A stretch of DNA of 64,000 bases from Neorhizobium galegae bv. officinalis (GTDB taxonomy: Bacteria; Pseudomonadota; Alphaproteobacteria; Rhizobiales; Rhizobiaceae), in assembly GCA_000985875.1 (NCBI GenBank), contig CCRI01000004.1:397110-461109 (forward strand), read 5' to 3'. Position numbers and translations under genes: made by a program. A model generated the notes under the pieces. It had not been told where the DNA came from. It ran no database searches and saw only the letters and a list, made by a program, of their open reading frames with translations. Position 1 is the first letter of the stretch. Each line of letters opens with the position of its first letter. Positions 31,648-40,640 of this stretch are shown here, piece after piece.

Positions 31648-33216
31648 ATGACTTCCACCACAGATACCAGGGTCTCCATCGCGCCGCGACACCGCCTGCC
31701 GGCGGCGTCGTCCTGGACGCTGACGATCGCGGTCGTGGTGGCCTTGCTGGCGCTCCTGCCGCTCGGCTTCGTGCTGTGGGCGGCGGTCGTCACCGGCTGG
31801 GACATGGCTTCGCAGCTGATCTTCCGCTCGCGGGTCGGCGAGCTGCTGGCCAATACGGTCCTGCTCGTCATTTTCACCATTCCGATCTGCGCCGTGCTTG
31901 GCGTTTCGCTCGCCTGGCTGACGGAACGTAGCGACCTGCCGGGCGCGCGGTTCTGGTCGTGGCTCTGCGTCACGCCGCTTGCCGTGCCCGCCTTCGTGCA
32001 TTCCTATGCCTGGATCGGAATGTGGCCTGGTTTCAACGGCCTTCCCGCCGGCGTCGCGATCTCGGTCGTCGCCTATTTTCCGTTTCTCTACCTTCCGCTT
32101 TCGGCCGCCTTCCGGCTGCTCGACCCGGCTCTGGAGGATCAGGCGGCCTCGCTGGGGCTGGCGCCCTTCGCCGTCTTCCGGCGCGTCGTGCTGCCGCAGC
32201 TCCGGCTTGCCCTTTGCGGCGGCGCGCTGCTGATCGGCCTGCATCTGCTGGCCGAATACGGTCTGTTTGCGATGATCCGCTTCGACACGTTCACGACCGC
32301 GATCATCGACCAGTTCCAGTCGACCTATAACGGTGTTGCGGCCTACATGCTGGCGCTGGTGCTGGTGCTCTGCTGTTTCGTGCTGCTCGGCCTCGAAGCT
32401 TCGCTGCGCGGGCGCAGCCGCTATGCGCGGCTCGGCTCCGGCGTCGCCCGCCGGCCGAAGATCGCACGGCTCGGCCGGTGGAAATATGTCGCTCTCCTTC
32501 TGCCGGCTGCGACCGCCGCCTTTGCGCTCGGCATTCCGGTGCTGACGCTCGGGCGCTGGTTGATCGCCGGCGGCGCCGGCGTGTGGCAGGTCGACGAGGT
32601 TGGGCTGGCGCTGTGGCAGACGCTTGTCATCTGCCTGATCGGCGGGATCGTCACAACCGCCGCCGCCGTGCCGATCGCATGGCTCTCGGTGCGCCGGCCG
32701 ACCCGCGCCAGCCGCTTCCTCGAAGGCTGCTATTATCTCGCAAGCTCGATGCCGGGCGTCGTCGTGGCGCTGGCGCTCGTCACCATCACCGTGCGGGTCA
32801 TGCTGCCGCTCTACCAGAGCGTAGCCACCATCGTGCTCGCCTATGTTGTGATGTTCCTGCCCCGCGCGCTGGTGAGCCTGCGCGCCAGCATCGCGCAGGT
32901 GCCGGTCGAGATCGAGCAGGCGGCAGCGAGCCTCGGGCGCTCGCCGGGCAATGCGCTGCTTGCGACGACGATCCGGCTTGCGGCACCGGGGGCTGCGGCG
33001 GGCGTGGCGCTCTCCTCGCTCGGCATCATGAACGAACTGACCGCCACCCAGATGCTGGCGCCGAATGGCACCCGCACGCTCGCCATGGCCTTCTGGGCGC
33101 TGACCGGAGAGATCGACTATGCGGGCGCTGCGCCCTATGCGGTGCTGATGGTCGCCTTCTCGCTGCCGCTCACCTTCCTTCTCCATCACCAATCGAAAAA
33201 GATCGCCGGGCGATGA
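31648..33216 (+). CDS. Ferric-iron ABC transporter permease
   Basis: About 522 residues, a fused double permease (FbpB type) with roughly twelve membrane segments. Each half carries a BPD_transp_1 EAA loop: [19 protein letters not shown] and [19 protein letters not shown]. It passes iron from the periplasmic binding protein across the inner membrane. ATGs at 31597, 31624 and 31648 are all in frame; I prefer 31648 because the first two fall in the intercistronic hairpin. No strong SD is visible at any of the three. The stop overlaps the ATPase start (ATGA). Confidence 0.9.
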   Translation: MTSTTDTRVSIAPRHRLPAASSWTLTIAVVVALLALLPLGFVLWAAVVTGWDMASQLIFRSRVGELLANTVLLVIFTIPICAVLGVSLAWLTERSDLPGARFWSWLCVTPLAVPAFVHSYAWIGMWPGFNGLPAGVAISVVAYFPFLYLPLSAAFRLLDPALEDQAASLGLAPFAVFRRVVLPQLRLALCGGALLIGLHLLAEYGLFAMIRFDTFTTAIIDQFQSTYNGVAAYMLALVLVLCCFVLLGLEASLRGRSRYARLGSGVARRPKIARLGRWKYVALLLPAATAAFALGIPVLTLGRWLIAGGAGVWQVDEVGLALWQTLVICLIGGIVTTAAAVPIAWLSVRRPTRASRFLEGCYYLASSMPGVVVALALVTITVRVMLPLYQSVATIVLAYVVMFLPRALVSLRASIAQVPVEIEQAAASLGRSPGNALLATTIRLAAPGAAAGVALSSLGIMNELTATQMLAPNGTRTLAMAFWALTGEIDYAGAAPYAVLMVAFSLPLTFLLHHQSKKIAGR

Positions 33217-34262
33217 CGTTTCTTACCCTGACCTCCCTGCGCAAACAGTATGGCTCCGTCGCAGCCCTCGACGGCATCGACCTGGCGGTGACGGCCGGCA
33301 GCCGTACGGCGATCGTCGGGCCTTCCGGCTGCGGCAAGACCACGCTTCTGCGCCTGGTTGCCGGCTTCGATGCGCCGGATGAGGGCCGCATCGTGTTCGC
33401 CGGCCAGCAGCTTGCCGACGCTCGCTCCCAGGTGCCGGCGCACAAGCGCGGCATCGGTATTGTCGCACAGGACGGTTGCCTGTTTCCGCATCTGACGATC
33501 CGGCAGAATATCGGTTTCGGGCTGGAGGCTGAGGCCTCGGTGAAGGATGCCCGCATCGCCCAGCTGATGGACATGGTCGGGCTCGACCCGGCCATGCTCG
33601 CCCGCAAGCCGGACCAGCTCTCGGGCGGCCAGCAGCAGCGCGTAGCGCTCGCCAGGGCTCTTGCGCGCAAGCCGAGGCTGATGCTGCTCGACGAGCCCTT
33701 CTCGGCGCTGGATACCGGCCTGAGGGCCGCGACCCGCAAGGCGGTGACCGACGTGCTGAACGCCGCCGGCATCACCACGCTGCTGGTCACCCACGACCAG
33801 GGCGAGGCACTCGCCTTTGCCGACCAGGTGGCGGTGATGCGGGCGGGGAAGTTTGCACAGGTGGGCTCTCCGCGCGAGGTCTATTCCAGGCCCGTCGACG
33901 CGGCGACGGCGGCCTTCCTCGGCGAGGCGATCGTGCTGCCGGCCGATGTCGCGGACGGGAGGGCGCAAAGCCCGCTCGGGGTCCTGCCGGTCGATGACGT
34001 CGCCTATCGCGGCAAGGCGGAGATCATGCTGCGGCCGGAACAGATCACCGTCACGCAGGCCAGGGCTCAGAATGGTAGCGACGGGGCGGTCGGGACAATC
34101 GCCGAGATCAATTTCTGCGGCCCGACCTCGGATGTCAGGATCGCGCTTGGCGGCGATCCGCAGGGCTTCTCCTTCCGGCTCGACATCCCGAGCCGCGAGA
34201 CGCTGGTCCCCGGCGATCGGGTGACGATCGTCGTGGCGGGGACGGCGCACCTCTTCCGGTAG
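33213..34262 (+). CDS. Ferric-iron ABC transporter ATP-binding protein
   Basis: A 349-residue ATPase energising the iron importer (FbpC type). Walker [11 protein letters not shown]-loop [12 protein letters not shown], signature [15 protein letters not shown], Walker [13 protein letters not shown] and H-loop [10 protein letters not shown] are all intact. A C-terminal TOBE/OB-like regulatory region starts near residue 240 ([14 protein letters not shown]). The start overlaps the permease stop. Context makes Fe(III) the likely cargo; related CUT-like ATPases serve other ligands. Confidence 0.93.
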   Translation: MTFLTLTSLRKQYGSVAALDGIDLAVTAGSRTAIVGPSGCGKTTLLRLVAGFDAPDEGRIVFAGQQLADARSQVPAHKRGIGIVAQDGCLFPHLTIRQNIGFGLEAEASVKDARIAQLMDMVGLDPAMLARKPDQLSGGQQQRVALARALARKPRLMLLDEPFSALDTGLRAATRKAVTDVLNAAGITTLLVTHDQGEALAFADQVAVMRAGKFAQVGSPREVYSRPVDAATAAFLGEAIVLPADVADGRAQSPLGVLPVDDVAYRGKAEIMLRPEQITVTQARAQNGSDGAVGTIAEINFCGPTSDVRIALGGDPQGFSFRLDIPSRETLVPGDRVTIVVAGTAHLFR

Positions 34263-34325
34263 CCCGGCATGCCGCAACGAAGCCGCGTGAAAAGGTTCTG
34301 TGGCCTTCAGGATTCTGCGGGATCG

Positions 34326-35138
34326 TCATCGCCGAAGGTGTGCCGCGATCTCATCGTGAATGGCAGGCGAGGAGAACAGGACCGCGTTTCCGGATAGATC
34401 AGGCGGAATGTTTTCGGAAACGCCTGCAAGATGGCTGCGGGTTGCGCCAGCCTCCGTCGCGATAAGCCCCGCGGCTGCGACGTCCCACGGGAACAGCGTT
34501 TCCGTGTGGGCATCTAGCCGTCCGGCCGCGACATAGGCGATATCCAGAACCGGCGCCGCGCCGCGCCGGATGTCCTGGCACATCGACAGAAGTATCCGCA
34601 CCCGTTCCAGCAGCGGACCGGGATCGCTTTTTTCATGCGGGAAACCGGTGCTGACGATCGAACGAGCCAGGCTATCCGGCGAGGACGTCCGGATCGGGCG
34701 GCCGTTCAAAAAGGCGCCCTGGCCCTTCGCCGCAGTGAACGTTTCGCCTAAAGCAGGCGCATGGACGCACCCCGCCAGAACGTCGCCATTCATGGCGAAA
34801 GCGACCGAAATGCCGAAATAGGGATGTCCCCTTGCGTAATTCGCGGTTCCGTCGATTGGGTCGATAATCCACAAGGGACCTGAGTAATCGAAGCGGTGGC
34901 TGTCGGCGTCTTCTTCCGAGAGAATGCGGTGGAGGGGAAACTCGGCCTTGATCGCCGCCTGGATAATCTCGTCCGAGAGCAGATCGGCGCCGGTCACCAG
35001 ATCGCTTGGCCCCTTGAAGCGGACCTTGCTGCGGGATGCTTCCCACCGTTCGATCACGGCATTCCCGGCCGCGACGGCGGCTTTATTGGCAAGAGACAGC
35101 GTCCGGTCGTATTCGGTGCTCAATATCATGTGTCGCAA
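34326..35138 (-). CDS. Inositol monophosphatase-family phosphatase
   Basis: A 270-residue Mg-dependent phosphatase. The family metal-binding motifs are [18 protein letters not shown] and [14 protein letters not shown]. It could act on inositol phosphate, 3'-phosphoadenosine nucleotides or another sugar phosphate; the sequence does not decide. It is distinct from the HisN-type member at 38050. The frame starts at ATG 35138 ([10 protein letters not shown]) and a second ATG three codons later is possible. It converges on the iron operon and stands alone. Confidence 0.88.
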   Translation of the reverse strand: MRHMILSTEYDRTLSLANKAAVAAGNAVIERWEASRSKVRFKGPSDLVTGADLLSDEIIQAAIKAEFPLHRILSEEDADSHRFDYSGPLWIIDPIDGTANYARGHPYFGISVAFAMNGDVLAGCVHAPALGETFTAAKGQGAFLNGRPIRTSSPDSLARSIVSTGFPHEKSDPGPLLERVRILLSMCQDIRRGAAPVLDIAYVAAGRLDAHTETLFPWDVAAAGLIATEAGATRSHLAGVSENIPPDLSGNAVLFSSPAIHDEIAAHLRR

Positions 35139-35229
35139 TCCAATTCGCGTTTCGCGGATGTCGCGCAGCGGGCAGGGACATATTGGAGATACGCCGCTTC
35201 GCAGTCGAGGCTTACGGGGGCACGTTTAT

Positions 35230-35255
35230 GGAACTCTGGAACATTTCTTCGCGTT
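35230..35255 (+). promoter_or_regulatory. EcfG (general stress sigma factor) promoter
   Basis: GGAAC (35230-35234), a 17-base spacer and CGTT (35252-35255) match the alphaproteobacterial EcfG/RpoE2 consensus, 31 bases before the DUF1328 start. DUF1328 genes are typical stress-regulon members, which supports the call. Confidence 0.6.
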
Positions 35256-35286
35256 ATCGGACCATCAACGTGAAGGAAAAAATTCC

Positions 35287-35460
35287 ATGCTGAAATGGGC
35301 TCTCATCTTCCTGGTCATCTCGCTGATTTCCGGTTTCCTCGGCTTTTCCGGCGTTTCCGCCGCGACGGCTTCGATCGCGAAAATCCTCTTCTTCATCTTC
35401 CTCGTCATCTTCCTGGTTTTCGTCGTGCTGGCTTTTGTGGCCGGCAACGCGATTCTCTGA
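35287..35460 (+). CDS. DUF1328 small membrane protein
   Basis: A 57-residue protein that is nearly all hydrophobic, with two membrane helices ([19 protein letters not shown] and [21 protein letters not shown]). The motif [18 protein letters not shown] is the family hallmark (YtjA-like). Function is unknown; homologues are induced by general stress. AAGGA lies about nine bases upstream of the ATG, after an EcfG-type promoter. Monocistronic. Confidence 0.9.
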   Translation: MLKWALIFLVISLISGFLGFSGVSAATASIAKILFFIFLVIFLVFVVLAFVAGNAIL

Positions 35461-35507
35461 TCACCGGGCGTGAAACGCGAGAAAACCGGGCGAATCAGTC
35501 TCCCGAA

Positions 35508-35539
35508 ACAAAAAAGCCCCGCCGAAGGTCGGGCGGGGC
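35508..35539 (-). terminator. Rho-independent terminator of the small CxxC gene
   Basis: GCCCCGCC and GGCGGGGC form a perfect 8-bp stem (35516-35523 with 35532-35539). On the minus strand the stem is followed by a T-rich run (complement of 35508-35515), about 145 bases after the stop at 35683. Confidence 0.7.
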
Positions 35540-35682
35540 AAATTGGGGAAAATCCGCATCAATGACGCGGTGGGTCGCATTTGGCACATTCCATGTCGTG
35601 TTACGAGGCTGGTTCCGGCCGATTCGGTACGCTCCGCGAAAAAAGATGAACAGCAGGAACTGCCGCGCGGAAACCGCGGCCC

Positions 35683-35922
35683 TCAGGGGCGCGACGGATG
35701 TTTCTGGGCGAAGACCAGCAGCTTCCAGATCACAGGCCCGAGGACGGTATGTTCGTGGTGGATCTGCGGGATGGCCGCGTCCTTGTGCACGACGATTTCG
35801 TCGCCGCAGGTCCTGCAGCGGTAGATGCCGGCATTCGGCACCTTCTGTCCCGGCATCCAATCCTTCTCGAAGGCCGGTGCCTTCGTCTGGACGAGATGCT
35901 CCGAATTCTTGAACTGCGCCAT
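35683..35922 (-). CDS. Small CxxC (zinc-ribbon-like) protein
   Basis: A 79-residue soluble protein starting MAQFKNSEHLVQTKAPAF. It has one CxxC (GIYRCRTCGDEIVVHKD) and a His-rich segment (IPQIHHEHTVLGPVIW), which together could bind one metal ion. It resembles small rhizobial proteins annotated only as hypothetical; I cannot name a family. AAGGAGG lies six bases before the ATG at 35922, a very strong SD, so the gene is likely real and well expressed. Confidence 0.75.
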   Translation of the reverse strand: MAQFKNSEHLVQTKAPAFEKDWMPGQKVPNAGIYRCRTCGDEIVVHKDAAIPQIHHEHTVLGPVIWKLLVFAQKHPSRP

Positions 35923-36092
35923 CTTCGCCTCCTTGATGTCGTAACACCATAACAAGCGCAGATGACCAAATCGCCAGCAAGGCTGGTGAAGATTTTCGGG
36001 CGAAAGTGCGCCGTTTTGGAACGATCAGGTTAAGGGAGGGATCAGAAACGAAGAAATCCGCCGAAGCGGATTTCTCAACGTTTTGAACTGGA

Positions 36093-36167
<75 letters not shown>

Positions 36168-36272
36168 ATCCGTGGCGGCGCATAGACCATAGACTGGTCG
36201 GGCCGTCAACAGGTTTTTGCCATGAAATGCGAAGGTTTTTTGAAGGCCTTGCAGATCAGGGCTTTCGGGGCC

Positions 36273-36635
36273 TCAGGCCGCCAGGAGCTTGTTCACTTCG
36301 TCCACCAGATCGCGCAGGTGGAAGGGCTTCGACAGAACCTTGGCGTCCTTCGGGGCCTTGGAATCGGAGTTCAGCGCGACGGCTGCGAAACCGGTGATGA
36401 ACATCACCTTCAGGTCCGGGTCGAGTTCGGTCGCCCGGCGGGCGAGTTCGATCCCGTCCATTTCCGGCATGACGATGTCGGTCAGGAGCAGCGAGAAGGG
36501 CTCTTCGCGCAGGCGATCATAGGCGCTCGCGCCGTTGTCGAAGGACGCAACCTTGTAGCCCGCCTTTTCAAGCGCCTTCACCAGGAAACGACGCATGTCG
36601 TTATCGTCTTCGGCGAGAAGGATTTTCTGAATCAT
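36273..36635 (-). CDS. cpdR: Response regulator CpdR (single receiver domain)
   Basis: A 120-residue stand-alone receiver domain. The acidic pocket is AEDDNDM (residues 8-14), the phosphoacceptor Asp is in LLLTDIVMPEMDG (Asp53), and the conserved Thr and Lys are in MFITGFAA and VLSKPF. The sequence matches CpdR as I know it from Caulobacter and Sinorhizobium, where unphosphorylated CpdR directs ClpXP proteolysis of cell-cycle proteins and the CckA-ChpT relay phosphorylates it. Start MIQKILL at 36635 has GGAG directly against the ATG, an unusually short spacing. Neighbour order with tRNA-Val and the amidohydrolase is as in Sinorhizobium. Confidence 0.93.
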   Translation of the reverse strand: MIQKILLAEDDNDMRRFLVKALEKAGYKVASFDNGASAYDRLREEPFSLLLTDIVMPEMDGIELARRATELDPDLKVMFITGFAAVALNSDSKAPKDAKVLSKPFHLRDLVDEVNKLLAA

Positions 36636-36819
36636 CTCCAGGACCGTTATCCAATGCAAATTTTTAGAGTTGTCGGTATCTCTTACACTGCCTACACGCG
36701 GTAAACATCCGTTTAATGAGGGTGCAAGAGGATTTGGTAGGGTATAGATAGTATGGACTTCGCCTCGGGCAACTGGCAACATGAGTTCCAGAACAAGTTC
36801 GTGACATGGTAAAGGCAGG

Positions 36820-37704
36820 ATGGATTGCAACGCGGGTGATTTTGAACACTTCGAAGTGAGGGAGCCCGCCACGCAGACTATCCCCTTCGTCTTCAATTCG
36901 CCTCACAGCGGCAGCTTCTATCCGCCCGAATTTCTCGCCGAGAGCGACCTCGATTCGCTCTCCATCCGCCGCTCCGCGGACCACTATGTCGACGAGCTTT
37001 TCGCCGATGCGCCGGAGCTCGGCGCGCCGCTGCTTCTCGCCCATTTCCCCCGCGCCTATCTCGACGTCAACCGCGAGCCCTACGAGCTCGATCCGCGCAT
37101 GTTCGACGGGCCTTTGCCGCCTTTCGTCAATATCGGCTCGATGCGGGTCGCAGGCGGGCTCGGCACGATCCCGCGGATCGTCGCGGAAAACATGGAAATC
37201 TATCGCCGCCGGCTGCCGGTCAACGAGGCGCTGTCGCGTATTGAAACGATCTACAAGCCTTATCATGCCTGCCTTCGCAAGCTGATCGCCCGCACCCATG
37301 CACGCTTCGGGCTCGCCATCCTGATCGACTGCCATTCGATGCCCGGCAATATCAGGCTGTCCGGTTCGGACGTGCGGCCTGACTTCATCATCGGCGACCG
37401 CTACGGCACCAGCGCGTCTGCGGAGCTCTCACGGGCGGCGATGCAGTTCCTCGACGGCATGGGATTTTCGGCGGTTCGCAACAAGCCCTATGCCGGCGGC
37501 TTCATCACCGAACATTACGGACGGCCGGTGCGCGGCCTGCATGCGCTGCAGATCGAGATCAACCGCGCGCTCTACGTTGACGAGATGACGCTCGCCAGGC
37601 GACCGGAATTCCCGATGGTCGCGGCCGCCCTTTCCACCTTCATGCGGCAGATGGCGGACTTCGTCGTCGATTTCGCCGGCGACAGCGCGCTCGCGGCAGA
37701 ATAG
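36820..37704 (+). CDS. N-formylglutamate amidohydrolase family protein
   Basis: A 294-residue FGase-family hydrolase (HutG-like). Motifs: FVFNSPHSGSFYPPEF near residue 22, DHYVDELF, AHFPRAYLDVNREPYELDPRMF, IDCHSMPG and LQIEINRALY; these carry the predicted zinc ligands and catalytic acids. There are no hut genes nearby, so a histidine-degradation role is not supported by context; other N-acyl-amino acids could be the substrate. GGCAGG precedes the ATG. It is divergent from cpdR, an order kept in related genomes. Confidence 0.9.
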   Translation: MDCNAGDFEHFEVREPATQTIPFVFNSPHSGSFYPPEFLAESDLDSLSIRRSADHYVDELFADAPELGAPLLLAHFPRAYLDVNREPYELDPRMFDGPLPPFVNIGSMRVAGGLGTIPRIVAENMEIYRRRLPVNEALSRIETIYKPYHACLRKLIARTHARFGLAILIDCHSMPGNIRLSGSDVRPDFIIGDRYGTSASAELSRAAMQFLDGMGFSAVRNKPYAGGFITEHYGRPVRGLHALQIEINRALYVDEMTLARRPEFPMVAAALSTFMRQMADFVVDFAGDSALAAE

Positions 37705-37773
37705 TCCCTTTAGTTTTCCACAGGTTTGATCGTTTGCCGGCGGGTTGGCAGGCTCGCGCGCTCGATCGCGCGC

Positions 37774-37851
37774 AAAAAAAACCGCGCTTGTGGGCGCGGC
37801 TAAGTCTAGGGAGGAAACACCCAAGGAGGGTATTTACAGTCAAAGACTGTG
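37774..37851 (-). ncRNA. mmgR: mmgR/suhB-type trans-acting sRNA (alpha-r8 family)
   Basis: About 78 nt on the minus strand. It opens with hairpin CAGTC-TTT-GACTG, then a small ACCC/GGGT hairpin with CCTCC in the loop, then single-stranded TTTCCTCCC (an anti-Shine-Dalgarno sequence), then the terminator CCGCGC-CCACAA-GCGCGG and eight T. The promoter is TTGACA (complement of 37880-37885), 17 bases, TAGCTT (complement of 37857-37862). Length, domain order and location between the amidohydrolase and hisN match Sinorhizobium mmgR (suhB RNA family), which limits polyhydroxybutyrate granule formation. Family assignment is by memory of the sequence and synteny. Confidence 0.82.
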
Positions 37852-37883
37852 CATTGAAGCTACGAGTGCGCTGCACAAATGTC

Positions 37884-37904
37884 AAGCAACTTTTTTAGTT
37901 GCTT
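37884..37904. promoter_or_regulatory. Palindrome abutting the sRNA promoter
   Basis: Arms AAGCAACT and AGTTGCTT form a perfect 8-bp inverted repeat around five T, and overlap the -35 hexamer of the mmgR-type sRNA by two bases. A binding site for a regulator of the sRNA is the simplest reading. Confidence 0.5.
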
Positions 37905-38049
37905 AAATATGCGCCATTTTTAGGCGGATTGCTGAGATTTTTGGCAGCGAAAGATCATTTTTTGATTTTCTGCGCATTCGGCTCGAATCCGGTTCCATGC
38001 TTCGGGCGGGTGTTTTAGAACAGGTCTTCATTCCAACAGTGGATTTCCC

Positions 38050-38829
38050 ATGCTTCCCGATCGCGACTTCTTCGATGCGCTTGCCGCCGCCGCCAAGGCC
38101 GAGACCCTGCCGCGCTTCCGCACAGGCCTTTCCGTGGTCAACAAGGAGCAGGGCGGGTTCGACCCGGTGACCGAGGGCGACCGCGCCGCTGAGACGGCGA
38201 TCCGGGCGCTGATCACCGCACGCTTTCCCGAACACGGCATTCTCGGCGAGGAGCATGGGAATGTCGGCCTCGACCGTGAGCATGTCTGGGTGATCGATCC
38301 GATCGACGGTACGCGCGCCTTCATTTCCGGCCTGCCGGTCTGGGGCACGCTGATCGGCTTCCAGTCGAACGGCCGTGCCGCGATGGGGCTGATGGACCAG
38401 CCTTTTATCGGAGAGCGTTATTTCGCCGACGGCACGAATGCCTGGTATTCGGGCCCGGACGGCGAGCGGCTGCAGATTTCGGTGCGTGACTGCGGCAGCC
38501 TCGCCGACGCCACCTTGTTCACCACCTCGCCGCATATCTTCGGGAGCGACGATCTGGCGAAATACCGTTCGGTCGAGGAGAAGGTCCGGCTGTTCCGTTA
38601 TGGCTGCGATTGCTACGCCTATGTGCTGCTCGCCTCCGGCCATATCGACCTCGTGGTCGAGAATAACCTGAAGCCCTACGACGTCGGAGCGCTGATCCCG
38701 ATTATCGAGCAGGCGGGCGGCATCATCACCACCTGGGACGGCGACCGCCCGGAAAACGGCGGCAATATTCTTGCAGCGGGCAGCAAGGCCGTGCATGCGG
38801 AAGCCATGAAGCTGCTTTCCGGCAAATAG
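38050..38829 (+). CDS. hisN: Histidinol-phosphatase (HisN, IMPase family)
   Basis: A 259-residue Mg-dependent phosphatase that would remove phosphate from L-histidinol phosphate. Motifs are DPVTEGDRAAE, ILGEEHGN and VIDPIDGTRAFISGLPVWGTLIG; the RAFISGLPVWG extension separates HisN-type members from true inositol monophosphatases. The late motif is LKPYDVGALIPIIEQAGG. Start MLPDRDFF at 38050. It lies immediately beyond the sRNA, which explains why the RNA family was first named after a suhB-like neighbour. The substrate is inferred from family resemblance. Confidence 0.87.
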   Translation: MLPDRDFFDALAAAAKAETLPRFRTGLSVVNKEQGGFDPVTEGDRAAETAIRALITARFPEHGILGEEHGNVGLDREHVWVIDPIDGTRAFISGLPVWGTLIGFQSNGRAAMGLMDQPFIGERYFADGTNAWYSGPDGERLQISVRDCGSLADATLFTTSPHIFGSDDLAKYRSVEEKVRLFRYGCDCYAYVLLASGHIDLVVENNLKPYDVGALIPIIEQAGGIITTWDGDRPENGGNILAAGSKAVHAEAMKLLSGK

Positions 38830-38851
38830 GGTTACAGAGCGGGTCGAGGGA

Positions 38852-39841
38852 TCACGCGGCCGTCTCGGAAAGCCCGAAACCGCCATCCTGTCCAGGCATG
38901 AATGCCCCGATCGCCGCAAGCCCCTGGGCACGGTAGATGTCCCTGTCGTGAAACAGCTCGTGGCGTGCGCCGTTGATGGTGATCAGCTGGCCGGCACGGA
39001 AATTGCGAGACAGTTCCTCCTGCGCCGCATAGGGCACGATGGAGTCGAGGACGGGAGCAAGGATCAGGGTCGGTATGGTGATCCTGGTCAGATGCGACTG
39101 CGACGACACGCGCCGCGCCGCCTTGAATGTCTCGTGCAGCCAGCGGGCCGTCGGCGGGCCGATCGTCAACTCCGGATGGGTTGCAGCGATCTCGGTGTTA
39201 CGGGCGAAACGCTTGGGGTCCGAACTCAGCGGATTGCCTTCGAAGGCGCGATTGCTCCGGTCGGCGCCCATCGAGAGGCCGCCGAAGCCGGTCCAGCTTG
39301 CCAGGCCGGAAAGCGAACGGATCAGCCCTTCCGGCACGCCTTGGCCGGAAAGCGCGATATAGGGGGCGGCGAGCGCCATCCGGTTGATACGGTTCGAAAG
39401 GCGTGGGGCGGCCGAGAGCGCGATCAGGGCGCCGGTCGAGTGAGCCACCAGGAAGAAGGGCAGGCGGGCATCCGGCAACACGATGTGTTCGAGGAAGATT
39501 TCGAGATCCCGCTCGTAATCGGAAAAGCGCCGGACATGGCCCTTGCGCGTGTTTTTCGTCAGCCGCTGCGAGCCGCCCTGGCCGCGAAGGTCGAAGGTCG
39601 CGACCCACAGGCCCATGGCGTTCAGGTCCCGGATCGTCTCGAAATATTTCTCGATGCACTCATTGCGGCCCTGCATGAGCACGACGGTGCCGATCGCCGG
39701 CGACATCCCGGAGCGAAACAGGCCGTAGCGCAGCCTGGTGCCGCGATGGCCGGTGAAATAGCCGGCCGTGTAATTGGCCGGAGCCGGATTGCCCGGCGTC
39801 GGGTGGAGAATGTCGTCGATGGAATCTGCCGCTTCGTTCAT
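38852..39841 (-). CDS. Alpha/beta hydrolase (lysophospholipase / monoacylglycerol lipase type)
   Basis: A 329-residue Serine_aminopeptidase (hydrolase_4) family protein. Oxyanion region VVLMQGRNECIEKYFETI, second motif WVATFDLRGQGGSQR, nucleophile in VAHSTGALIAL (A-x-S-x-G elbow), acid in LAPVLDSIVPY and His in INGARHELFHDRD. It would hydrolyse lysophospholipids or monoacylglycerols by family analogy. I chose MNEAADSIDD at 39841; a TTG at 39877 would add 12 Arg-rich residues. Neither has a strong SD. Confidence 0.87.
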   Translation of the reverse strand: MNEAADSIDDILHPTPGNPAPANYTAGYFTGHRGTRLRYGLFRSGMSPAIGTVVLMQGRNECIEKYFETIRDLNAMGLWVATFDLRGQGGSQRLTKNTRKGHVRRFSDYERDLEIFLEHIVLPDARLPFFLVAHSTGALIALSAAPRLSNRINRMALAAPYIALSGQGVPEGLIRSLSGLASWTGFGGLSMGADRSNRAFEGNPLSSDPKRFARNTEIAATHPELTIGPPTARWLHETFKAARRVSSQSHLTRITIPTLILAPVLDSIVPYAAQEELSRNFRAGQLITINGARHELFHDRDIYRAQGLAAIGAFMPGQDGGFGLSETAA

Positions 39842-40040
39842 GCCGGCCAGCGTCAGCCAGCGACGGCGGGACGTCAAGGAAAAAGCGCGGCCGAAGAAAT
39901 CGGAGGGCTTGCACGCCGCCGGTCAAACATGTGTATTCGGACGCATTTACAGATTTCCGGATGTCCGTCGGTCCGCCCGAGCATGGGAGTGTGCGAGGAG
40001 GTGGATTGCGCCAGTCGAGGTATTTGAAGGGAGAGAAGCC

Positions 40041-40424
40041 ATGTATTACGCGATCCTTGCCTATCACCAGGAGGGAGTGGTCCAATCCTGGACCGAGGAG
40101 GAGGATCGGGCGCTGATGACCGATCTGCTCGCGATCAATGACCGCCTGGTTGCGCAGAAATCCCTGGGACCTGCCGCGCGGCTCGGGCCGACGGAGCAGG
40201 CCGTGACCTTGCGGGGCAAGGGCGAGGGCATGGTCATCGACGGTCCGTTTGCCGAAACCAAGGAGCAGCTGCTCGGGCTCTACGTGGTGGATTTCCCGAC
40301 GATCGATGGAGCCATTGCGGCGGCGCGAGACCTGCGCCGGGCCAACCCGACGGCGGTCTACGAAATCAGGCCGATCCTGCTTTATCTGCCGGGCGCGGCC
40401 CTGGAAACGCAGAGCGAGGACTAA
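40041..40424 (+). CDS. YCII-related (DGPF-domain) protein
   Basis: A 127-residue protein with the diagnostic VIDGPFAETKEQLLGLYVVD. Members often sit beside an ECF sigma factor of the ECF41/42 type; none is adjacent here, so this one is an orphan. Enzymatic activity has not been shown for the family in general. ATG 40041 follows AAGGGAGAG. The 117-base gap to the hydrolase upstream of the SD contains no signal I can name. Confidence 0.88.
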   Translation: MYYAILAYHQEGVVQSWTEEEDRALMTDLLAINDRLVAQKSLGPAARLGPTEQAVTLRGKGEGMVIDGPFAETKEQLLGLYVVDFPTIDGAIAAARDLRRANPTAVYEIRPILLYLPGAALETQSED

Positions 40425-40448
40425 CGAGTTCTTCCGCAGGAAAAAGAA

Positions 40449-40557
40449 GCCGGAATCGCGGGTCTAGGGATACCTCAAGCGATTCCGGCAATTGATGACC
40501 GAAGCGAAGGGACGAATGAAGCTTCGGTCGAGAGAGACAGTCTGCCTTCCACTGTCT
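40449..40557. other. Cluster of three hairpins between YCII gene and hsp20
   Basis: Three consecutive perfect inverted repeats: an 11-bp stem with arms GCCGGAATCGC and GCGATTCCGGC (40449-40489), a 9-bp stem GACCGAAGC/GCTTCGGTC (40497-40529) and a 7-bp stem AGACAGT/ACTGTCT (40535-40557). No T-run follows on the plus strand. It may be an RNA terminator region, an unannotated sRNA, or a DNA repeat. Confidence 0.5.
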
Positions 40558-40640
40558 GTTCTATCAAAACGATCCTGAACCGACCCGAAACGCGCTGTTC
40601 ATGTCGGGTTCACGCGCAAAACCGCGCCGGCAAGCGGGCT

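Noticed and set aside
37738..37773. A further hairpin (CGCGCG repeats) beyond the sRNA terminator
   Set aside because: GCGCGCTCGATCGCGCGC is self-complementary, but it lies after the T-run and has no separate function I can support.
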